Source of the DNA: Pseudomonadota bacterium | GTDB lineage: Bacteria; Myxococcota_A; UBA796; CAJQPC01 | DNA length: 64,000 bases | Assembly (NCBI GenBank): GCA_024228935.1 | Contig: JAAESX010000051.1 | Span: forward strand, 1-64,000 | Reading direction: 5' to 3' | In this document: piece by piece, positions 17,453 to 24,748 of the stretch | Layout: each line of letters opens with the position of its first letter | Numbering within the stretch: position 1 is the stretch's first letter | Notes under the pieces: generated by a model | What the model was told of the DNA's origin: nothing | What the model saw: the letters and a program-made list of their open reading frames with translations, nothing else | Databases searched by the model: none | Made by a program: the position numbers and the translations under genes

Positions 17453-20400
17453 CGCTGCTCCTCCGGGAGCTCACGCGCGACGTAGTAGACCTCGTCGATG
17501 GGGGCGTGGTCGCGCAGGCCGCGGCGCTGGGACAGCTCGACGACCAGCCGCACGCGGACGTCCGCGATGTTCTGCTGGGGGTAGTAGCGAGCGCGAGCGT
17601 CGAACATCAGGCGGCGCGACGGGGCCCTCCAGACCGGTGCGGTGACATACGCGTCGACCGAGGGTCGCACGAAGCCGAAGGCGCGATGCTCGTCCTGGAA
17701 GCGGTACTCCAGCGCCGTGCCCACGCCCACGTAGAGCGGATCCGAGACCCACACATCCGCGCCCACCCGACCGCTGATGCGATCGAGCGACGGACCGGCG
17801 TTGCTGTACCCGCGGAAGGTGCCTCGGACGCGCATGTCCTTGCGGCGTCGCCAGTCCACGTGCGTACCCAAGCCCAGCCCGTACGGGTGCTGCGAGCCGA
17901 ACGTGTTCCACGCCTTGGGGTCGACCTTCACGGTCGGCGGAGGCGTCCACACGCCCCAGTGGCCCTCGACGAACGGCTCGACCCGCCACCACATGCCGAC
18001 CCAGCGCCGGTACCGGACCTGGGCGTCGAGCACGCCGTGTCCGACGGACCTCGAGGTCCAGATCGCGCCGTCCGCCGTGATGGCGAAGTTCGGCGGCATC
18101 CACGTCCAGCCCCCGTTGAACGCGCCCCCGGGCACGCCGTCGATGCTCAGCCGAGCGATGCCCTGGGCGTGCAGCCAGTGTCGCTGCAGACCGACCCGCT
18201 GGTGCCACTCGATGTCGCCCTGGGCGTACGGGTAGTGACGCAGCGCGGTGGGGAAGGTCGTGACGTCGTCGCCGACCTCGCCGCCGAACACGAACGTGCC
18301 GCCCAGGCCCATCGGCGCGGTGGTCCGTCGAGCGGGGTGCGCGACCTGGTTCATCCAGACCCAGGTGGCCCAGGCCGACGGGCCGTAGGGCTCAGGGGCC
18401 TCGGGGGCCTCGGCGCGAGGCTTCACCGCCAGGTCGGCCGCGTCGAGCCCGGCCAGGTCGTGGCGCGACATCGTGATGAGCGCGTCGCCCGGGCCGGTGA
18501 CGATGACGGGGACAGGCCCGGTGGCGGCGATGGGCAGGACGCCGACGCCCTCGATCACGCGCGTGACGCCGTCGGCCGCGACCGTGACAGGGCCGCCCTG
18601 ATGGACACGCACCTTCACGAGCGTGGGTCCGAGCACGGTGACGCCGGCCCCGGAGCGACCGAGCCGATGCGTGGGCACCGTGACGACGGGCGGCAGCAGA
18701 TCCCCGGCCAGCTCGGCTCGAACGACGATCGCGCTGTGGTCGTCCCAGAGCGGTCGGATGAGCAGCTCGTGGTCGTCCGTCGGCAGGACGGCGGACCAGG
18801 TCGCGATGTGGCCGTCCTCGATCTCGACGACCTCGGACACGCCGTTCAGGGCGACCTCGACCTCGCACGGCGGCGGGTTCTTGCGGGTCGCCTCGTCCCG
18901 GCAGAGCAGCGCCAGGTCCAGCGCGCCCCCACCCGCGAACGCCAGGCGGTCCTCGCGACCGCCGCGCACGACGGCCACCTCGGTCCCGGGCCAGGGCATG
19001 CCCAGCGCGGCCTCGCGGACCATCGTGTACTCGCCGTCGTCCAGGTCCGGCGGCTGCCGCTCGACCCGCAGGTGCACCACCCCGCCATCGCGGTCGAGCG
19101 AGGTGAGCACGTCGAAGCGCCCGGCGTACTCGGCCTGTCGGCGCGTGGGGATGCCCGCCTCGCCGGCCGAGTCCGCCAGGGTCCAGGCGCCGAGCACATC
19201 GCCCTCGAGCAGCCGGCGGCGGCTGGCCTCGATGTAGACGTAGGGCCGAACGGTGGGGCTGACCTGGTCGAGGAGCGCCAGCCAGTCGGCCGAGGTGCTG
19301 GGCTCGAGCGGGGGCAGCTGGGCGTCGCGGGCGAGCGCCGCGGCGGCCGTGGCCGGACCCTCGGCGTCGGCGAACCCACCCGGTGCGATGGGCGAGCGGG
19401 CCTCCTCACGCTGCCGGCGAGTCGTGCCCGTCAGGTACAGGACCAGGTTGGCCTCGCCGCGCGCAGTGCCGCGGTAGCCGAGCGCCACGAATGCCCCGGC
19501 ACGCCGCAGTCGTGCGTCCGCCACCGCCCGGCCCGAGCCGCCCTCGTCCAGCAGTCCGACCAGGATCTGGCTCGCTACGTTCAGCGCTTCGAGCGGGTCG
19601 CCGACCGGGTCGGGGAGCTCTCGATCCGCACTGCCCGAGGTCCGGCGAAGGGCCAATGAGGCCTCGATGCCGTCGTCCGACTCCAGCGCGACGAGGTTCG
19701 AGAACGGGGCGACCGGAAGGATGAAGCGAGCGGACGGCACGTCGGGGTCGAGCGGCGCCGGGACCTCCATCTCCCACGTCCGGCCGTCGTCGGTCCAGGC
19801 CAGGACGCGACCGGGCCCGCCGTACGTGGTCACCGCGACCTGCCCGGGCGTGCCCGGCTCGACCAGGTCCCAGCGCGCGGGGAGTTCGGCGATCTGCTGC
19901 TCGTAGACCCGCAGGCCGCCCTCGACGACCGCGACTGGATCCAGGACCAGCAGCTCGCCCCGCTGGACGGCGATGCGGTGCTCGACGACCGCCTCGAGCG
20001 CCTCGTCGAGCTCCGAGGCTCCGTACAGCATCAGCTCGTCGACCGAGTACTCGACGGGCTCGTGGGCCAGGAGCCGCACGACCGGGACGCCGCGGGGGTG
20101 GTCCTCGAGGACGACGATGGCCTGCTCGCCCTCGGCCAACCGAACGCGGGCGACGCCCGGAGCCTGGGCCACGAGCCGCGGCTCGGCGGTGCCCTCGAGC
20201 AGCACGAGCTCCGTCCACCGGCTGGCGGCCGAGCCTCGCGCGTCCAGCTGGGCGAGCCAGCGGATGGCCTCGCCGCGGGGGCGGACGAACGCGCCCGACA
20301 CACGGTCGCCGAGCGCTGCCAGCAGCTCGGGATCGTCCGGGAGCGCCTCGGCGAAGGGCGTCACCAGCGTGGCGTCGATGTCCGCGCGGTAGGCCGCCCT

Positions 20401-21507
20401 CTCGGCGATGGCGAAGAGCACCACCGGGCTGGTCAGGTCCTCGAGCCAGAGCTGAACGGCTTCACCGGGGTGATCGACCGTCGCGATCAGGCGTGACCTG
20501 GCGAGGGTCGCCGCCGCGCTCCCGGGCTCGGCGCTCTCGAGCACTTCTGCGGCGTGGTCCCGAGCGTCCTCGCGGTCGGCCAGCACCCAGGCCGCCTCCA
20601 TCGCGCGGACGGATCCGGTCGGCCAGGCGGTCTCCTCGAGATCCCGCAGGTCGTCGGCGTAGCGCCAGCTGGGGCGCGGGCGTTCGATGGCCAGCTCGAC
20701 CTGGAACGCCTCCTCGCCGGCGGTGATCCGGAACGCGTGCACGCCCGGCGGGACGAAGACCTCGGCGCGGCGAGCCCAGGACAGGCCGGGGTTCTCGGGG
20801 TCCTCGCCCGCGCGGCGGATGCGGGTTCCGAGCCAGTCGCCGTCCCGCTCGATGCCGATCTCCATGGCCCCGAAGCCGCCCTCGGGCAGGCCGAGTCGGG
20901 CGTCCAGCAGCAGCACGCCGGGGCCCTGGACAGCCAGCGCGGTCTCGCCACCGGGCTCGACTCGAACGATGTCACCCAGCTCCCGGCCGTGGTCACTGAC
21001 GCTGCGCGCCCGCACGACCTCGAGCTCGTACAGCATCGTGGCGGTCAGGAACCGGGAGTCCAGCTCGTCGGCGGACTCCAGTGCCGCCCGGCGAGCCTCC
21101 CAGGTCGCCGCCAGCCCACCGATCGCCGCGGGGGCTGCCGGCAGGTCGCCGCCGTCTCGGGCCCAGGCGGCCAGCTGACGCTCGTAACGATCCCAGGCGA
21201 TCGGCTGGAGCCAGGTGGACTCGCGCCACATGCGGATGGAGACGTCGTCCGAGGCCGTCAGCACCACCGGCCGACGGGTGCCGTGAGCAGGGACGAGCAG
21301 CGTGCCCCCGGGCCCGGCCTGCAGCGCGATGTCGAGGCCCTCGTAGGTGGCCTCGATCCGGGCGTCCGCCGGGGTCACGTCGATCAGCACGCGCGCCCGT
21401 CCGGGCTGCTCGATCAGCAGCCCGGTGTCGGCGGGCACACGCAGGGACTCCGCCGGCTGCCACGTGCCGCCGAACGCGAGTCCCAGGAACAGGAGGACGT
21501 GGATCAC
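17449..21507 (-). CDS. Giant exported protein with probable C-terminal outer-membrane beta-barrel
   Basis: A 1352-residue protein with a short signal sequence (MIHVLLFLGLAFG). A long Ala/Leu/Glu-rich periplasmic part mixes beta-rich and TPR-like helical stretches. The last 250 residues are rich in alternating aromatic/hydrophobic strands and Gly turns (WHQRVGLQRHW, RYRRWVGMWWRVEPFVEGHWGVW, YVGVGTALEYRFQ), as expected for a membrane beta-barrel. GTG overlaps the upstream stop (GTGA). Sitting between a CapC-like gene and a CapB-like gene, it is a good candidate to carry the polymer across, or anchor it to, the outer membrane. The barrel is inferred from composition only; no named family was recognised. 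Confidence 0.7.
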   Translation of the reverse strand: MIHVLLFLGLAFGGTWQPAESLRVPADTGLLIEQPGRARVLIDVTPADARIEATYEGLDIALQAGPGGTLLVPAHGTRRPVVLTASDDVSIRMWRESTWLQPIAWDRYERQLAAWARDGGDLPAAPAAIGGLAATWEARRAALESADELDSRFLTATMLYELEVVRARSVSDHGRELGDIVRVEPGGETALAVQGPGVLLLDARLGLPEGGFGAMEIGIERDGDWLGTRIRRAGEDPENPGLSWARRAEVFVPPGVHAFRITAGEEAFQVELAIERPRPSWRYADDLRDLEETAWPTGSVRAMEAAWVLADREDARDHAAEVLESAEPGSAAATLARSRLIATVDHPGEAVQLWLEDLTSPVVLFAIAERAAYRADIDATLVTPFAEALPDDPELLAALGDRVSGAFVRPRGEAIRWLAQLDARGSAASRWTELVLLEGTAEPRLVAQAPGVARVRLAEGEQAIVVLEDHPRGVPVVRLLAHEPVEYSVDELMLYGASELDEALEAVVEHRIAVQRGELLVLDPVAVVEGGLRVYEQQIAELPARWDLVEPGTPGQVAVTTYGGPGRVLAWTDDGRTWEMEVPAPLDPDVPSARFILPVAPFSNLVALESDDGIEASLALRRTSGSADRELPDPVGDPLEALNVASQILVGLLDEGGSGRAVADARLRRAGAFVALGYRGTARGEANLVLYLTGTTRRQREEARSPIAPGGFADAEGPATAAAALARDAQLPPLEPSTSADWLALLDQVSPTVRPYVYIEASRRRLLEGDVLGAWTLADSAGEAGIPTRRQAEYAGRFDVLTSLDRDGGVVHLRVERQPPDLDDGEYTMVREAALGMPWPGTEVAVVRGGREDRLAFAGGGALDLALLCRDEATRKNPPPCEVEVALNGVSEVVEIEDGHIATWSAVLPTDDHELLIRPLWDDHSAIVVRAELAGDLLPPVVTVPTHRLGRSGAGVTVLGPTLVKVRVHQGGPVTVAADGVTRVIEGVGVLPIAATGPVPVIVTGPGDALITMSRHDLAGLDAADLAVKPRAEAPEAPEPYGPSAWATWVWMNQVAHPARRTTAPMGLGGTFVFGGEVGDDVTTFPTALRHYPYAQGDIEWHQRVGLQRHWLHAQGIARLSIDGVPGGAFNGGWTWMPPNFAITADGAIWTSRSVGHGVLDAQVRYRRWVGMWWRVEPFVEGHWGVWTPPPTVKVDPKAWNTFGSQHPYGLGLGTHVDWRRRKDMRVRGTFRGYSNAGPSLDRISGRVGADVWVSDPLYVGVGTALEYRFQDEHRAFGFVRPSVDAYVTAPVWRAPSRRLMFDARARYYPQQNIADVRVRLVVELSQRRGLRDHAPIDEVYYVARELPEEQR

Positions 21508-22346
21508 CGGGTCCAGTCCTCCAGCATCTCGGCCAGCTCGGCCCGGACCTCGGGCTCCTGGACCAGCTCGGACCGGGCCTTCTTCGAGAGCTCCAGGTGG
21601 AGGAAGCGGGCGTGCGAGGACAGCGCGATGCCCTGGCTGTTCGTGCGACCCGCCAGCTTCGGGACCGAGTCCCCGCTCTTGCTGCGACCGGGGAGAAGGC
21701 CGGTCAGGTCCCAGCGCGAGTCCGCCAGGTCAGCGGGGTCGGCCAGCGCGGAGCCCGGCGAGAGCACCGTCGACGCCCGGCTGTTCTCGTCCGCGAACCC
21801 GTGCAACTGCACGACCAGCGGCTGGTCCAGCGACTGCGCCGCGGCGATGGTGAACGCCTGGTAGTAGGTGTCGTCCGCGTGGGCGAGGTCCGCGCGCTCG
21901 AACGCATAGCGCTGGCCGCTGTTCAACATCAGGAGCTGCCCCGTGCCCTCCTCGAACAGGAGCGAGGCCAGCCGGCCCGTCTTGAGGTCGTACCAGGCGT
22001 GCGGTGCCTGGACGATGACCGGAGACGACTCGGTCATGCGCACCACGTAGAGCCCGTCCGCGGCCTCCGTGGCCGGCTCCATCACCACCCAGCCGTTCTC
22101 CTCGTCGACCCGCACCGAGAAGCCCATCGCATCCGCGCGGGTCTCGAAGCCCTGTGGGAGCACGCCGCCCGGCGCGGTCCGGACCAGCTCGCCGAACAGC
22201 TCGGTCGCGTCCCGCATCTCGGCGGGGGTCAGGTGCCGCGGGGTCGCGTCGTTCCGCTGGTCGTTCAGGTCCTCCCAGAGCGGACTGGCGTTCGGCCGCG
22301 CGAACGCGACTCCAGCGAGCAGGATGCCGAGCCAAAGGGTCCTCAC
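21504..22346 (-). CDS. Exported protein of the CapB/C operon, possible polymer hydrolase or chain modifier
   Basis: A 280-residue protein starting at GTG inside GTGA, with AGGAG 5 bases upstream. It has an N-terminal signal peptide (MRTLWLGILLAGVAFA). Visible candidates for metal or catalytic residues are the His of APHAWYDLKTGRL, the His of VVQLHGF, and a late HARFLHLELSKKAR segment. That His..Glu pattern loosely recalls zinc amidohydrolases such as gamma-PGA hydrolases and N-formylglutamate amidohydrolases. The resemblance is weak and the call rests mainly on context, since capsule operons often carry a depolymerase. Otherwise unrecognised. Confidence 0.6.
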   Translation of the reverse strand: MRTLWLGILLAGVAFARPNASPLWEDLNDQRNDATPRHLTPAEMRDATELFGELVRTAPGGVLPQGFETRADAMGFSVRVDEENGWVVMEPATEAADGLYVVRMTESSPVIVQAPHAWYDLKTGRLASLLFEEGTGQLLMLNSGQRYAFERADLAHADDTYYQAFTIAAAQSLDQPLVVQLHGFADENSRASTVLSPGSALADPADLADSRWDLTGLLPGRSKSGDSVPKLAGRTNSQGIALSSHARFLHLELSKKARSELVQEPEVRAELAEMLEDWTR

Positions 22347-24748
22347 AGCTGCTCCTCCGTCCAGTGCCGCACACTGCCATCCCGCGCCTGCTGCCAGCTG
22401 CCGTCAATGCGGATGTAGACGGCCTCGCCCCCTTGCCCGAAGGCCTGGATCTGGACGTCGTGCATGCCCCGGGACAGGTCACTGCCCAGGAACAGGCGCA
22501 TTCCCTGCCAGCCCTGCAGCGCGCCGCCGTTCACGAGCTGCCCGGCCCCGCGCGTCTCCAGCGGGATGAACTTCCGCTGGACCGGCGTGAAGTGCTCGCT
22601 CGAGGTGGCGCGGCGGACGACCTGGCCGCCGTCGATCTTCACGATGAGCGTTGGCGGCTTGCCCGAGGGTGTGTAGGCCCGGATGAACAGGACCTCGGTG
22701 GGATCCGTGAGCCACGCGCTGACCCGCAGCGTCGTGCTGTCGGCGCGCCACAGCGTCCGGCGGGCCCAGGTCGGGCCGTCGCCCTCGGCGCGGGCGAGCC
22801 ACAGCCCATCGGGTCCGGTGAGGGCGCAGCTGGCCTCCCCCTCGGGAGCCGGCCAGGTGAAGCTGCCGGTCGTCGAGTCGATCGGGAACGCGCCCAGCGA
22901 CTCGTCACCACACGAGAGCGTGATCTCCTCGCCGAGGACCCCGGCGCCGACGCGGTAGTCCACCGACAGTCCGTCGTCTCCCACGACCAGGCCCGTGAGC
23001 CCGACGAGCTCGGTGCGGTACCAGCGCTGCCAGCCTCGGGTGGGCGTGACGCGCTCGACCACCGGGTGCTGGGCGTCGACGTTCCACGGATGCACGGCCC
23101 AGGTCTGGCGGTAGCCGTCCTCGCCGTCCCTCTCCGGCCGGCGCTCGATGCGGACCGTCGCGTCGAACCGCATGAGCCGCTCGTCGAGCACCAGGTCGTC
23201 GTGGTTCCGGGGCGCCACGACCTGGTAGTTCGCCAGCTCCCAGGGGGCATAGCGCCCGGTGAAGTCGGCGGGGAGCCCGTACTCGGGCGCGCGCAGCGGC
23301 ACGACATCGAGCGGGTAGAGGAACCGCAGGTCCACCAGCTGGTCGGCGGTGAAGCGCAGCGTGACGGCCTCGCGGCGGTGGTAGACGTACCGGGTCGTCT
23401 TCTCCGAGACGCGCTCGAGCTCGGCCTCGACGTAGCGCTCGTACGGAGCGTACTGCCAGCGCGACTGGAACGTGCCGGTGTCGAGGACCTGTCCGTCGAT
23501 GTCGAGCGCCTCCCACCTGATGGTGACGGGGGGCTGGCCGGGGTCCGTCGCGGGCGAAGCCTTCCAGACCGCGTCGCTCAGGGGGCGGGCCTCGACCCGC
23601 AGGTGGCCCCACTCCCGCGCGGCCACGGCCGGAACGTCGACCGGCCCCAGGCCCGGGCCGGCGCGGTAGTTCGTGATGCGGCGCCGCTCCGGCTCCTGGG
23701 GCTCACCGCCGCCCGCGCCTGGAGGCTCGCCCCAGCTCTTGCCCTGGTCCGGCGTCAGCGTGTAGGCCAGCGTGATGGGCTCGGACTCCCAGCCGTTCAT
23801 CCAGTGGATCGACCAGATGGCGCCGTCCGGGACGACGATCTTCGACGGGCTCACCGAGCCACCCTCGATGGTCGCGAACGAGGCGTCGACGACCTTGAAG
23901 ACGGGCATCGTGCTCGGCTCCATCAGCTCGTTGCCGAGCTCCTCGAGCTGGTCGTCGGTGGCCGAGAAGACCTCGAGCGTGCTGGGCCCGCGGATGTTCA
24001 CCGCCGTCGCCTCGCCGGGCTCCATCCGGTAGCCACCCGTGACCGAGGTCGGCACGAAGCTCAGCGGCTCGTACCGGTGGACGGCCACGGTCTCGCCGAC
24101 CAGCTCGTGCGCGGGGATGGTCGTGCGCTTCAGGCCCGTGTGCCACCGGAGCTCCTGCTCGGTGAGCGTCGGCCAGGGCAGCGGGTAGAGGCGACCGATG
24201 CGCTCGAGCGCGGTCCTGGACAGCGCGCTCGTGACTCCCGCTCCAGCGTCCCGGTTCTCGCGGAAGACACGGACGAGCAGGCGCTCCCCTTCGCGCAGTC
24301 CCTTCGGTCGGACGACCAGCTCCCCACCCTCGTCCATGTGCGGACCGGGGATGAGGTCGATGATGCGGCTGTCCGTGATGATCCGCGTCGGGTCGGGCGG
24401 GTCGATGGCGAACGAGCCGTCCTCGAGCACGGTCAGCCGGGACCGCGTCCAGTGCTCGCGGTAGGCGGTGGTCTGCTCGCCGACGAGGTCGAGCCCCAGG
24501 CCGTACAGATAGGTCTCCGCCTCGTCGAGGATCTCCGGCCGCTCGGTCTCGAGGTAGGCCAGGAGCCGCACGCCCTCATCGTCGCGCCCGACCTTGAAGC
24601 TCGCGTGCCCGCCCTCGGTCAGCGCGAACAGGACGAGGCGCTCGGCGCCGGCCGCGGTGAAGCTCGACCAGCTGTCCGCCCACGGCGCCAGCAGCCACAG
24701 CGCGAGCGCCGCGACCAGCCAGCCGAAGATCAGGAGGCGGGTCCTCAT
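22343..24748 (-). CDS. Large membrane-anchored periplasmic protein of the CapB/C operon
   Basis: An 801-residue protein. ATG at 24748 overlaps the CapC-like gene's TGA by 4 bases; a longer frame from 24793 has no support. Residues 1-25 form a signal anchor (MRTRLLIFGWLVAALALWLL). The rest is soluble, rich in beta-prone Val/Thr/Arg stretches and Trp, with few predicted long helices, consistent with stacked beta-sandwich domains in the periplasm. No catalytic motif was recognised. Position between the polymer-synthesis membrane protein and the probable outer-membrane protein suggests a scaffold or periplasmic adaptor; that is inference. Confidence 0.65.
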   Translation of the reverse strand: MRTRLLIFGWLVAALALWLLAPWADSWSSFTAAGAERLVLFALTEGGHASFKVGRDDEGVRLLAYLETERPEILDEAETYLYGLGLDLVGEQTTAYREHWTRSRLTVLEDGSFAIDPPDPTRIITDSRIIDLIPGPHMDEGGELVVRPKGLREGERLLVRVFRENRDAGAGVTSALSRTALERIGRLYPLPWPTLTEQELRWHTGLKRTTIPAHELVGETVAVHRYEPLSFVPTSVTGGYRMEPGEATAVNIRGPSTLEVFSATDDQLEELGNELMEPSTMPVFKVVDASFATIEGGSVSPSKIVVPDGAIWSIHWMNGWESEPITLAYTLTPDQGKSWGEPPGAGGGEPQEPERRRITNYRAGPGLGPVDVPAVAAREWGHLRVEARPLSDAVWKASPATDPGQPPVTIRWEALDIDGQVLDTGTFQSRWQYAPYERYVEAELERVSEKTTRYVYHRREAVTLRFTADQLVDLRFLYPLDVVPLRAPEYGLPADFTGRYAPWELANYQVVAPRNHDDLVLDERLMRFDATVRIERRPERDGEDGYRQTWAVHPWNVDAQHPVVERVTPTRGWQRWYRTELVGLTGLVVGDDGLSVDYRVGAGVLGEEITLSCGDESLGAFPIDSTTGSFTWPAPEGEASCALTGPDGLWLARAEGDGPTWARRTLWRADSTTLRVSAWLTDPTEVLFIRAYTPSGKPPTLIVKIDGGQVVRRATSSEHFTPVQRKFIPLETRGAGQLVNGGALQGWQGMRLFLGSDLSRGMHDVQIQAFGQGGEAVYIRIDGSWQQARDGSVRHWTEEQL

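Noticed and set aside
14576..17485. A 969-residue plus-strand frame opposite the CapB-like gene
   Set aside because: Shadow of the minus-strand gene, which has the P-loop, Mur-ligase motifs and a ribosome site.
17506..19659. A plus-strand frame of 717 residues opposite the barrel protein
   Set aside because: No signal, domain or ribosome site; composition is a mirror of the minus-strand gene.
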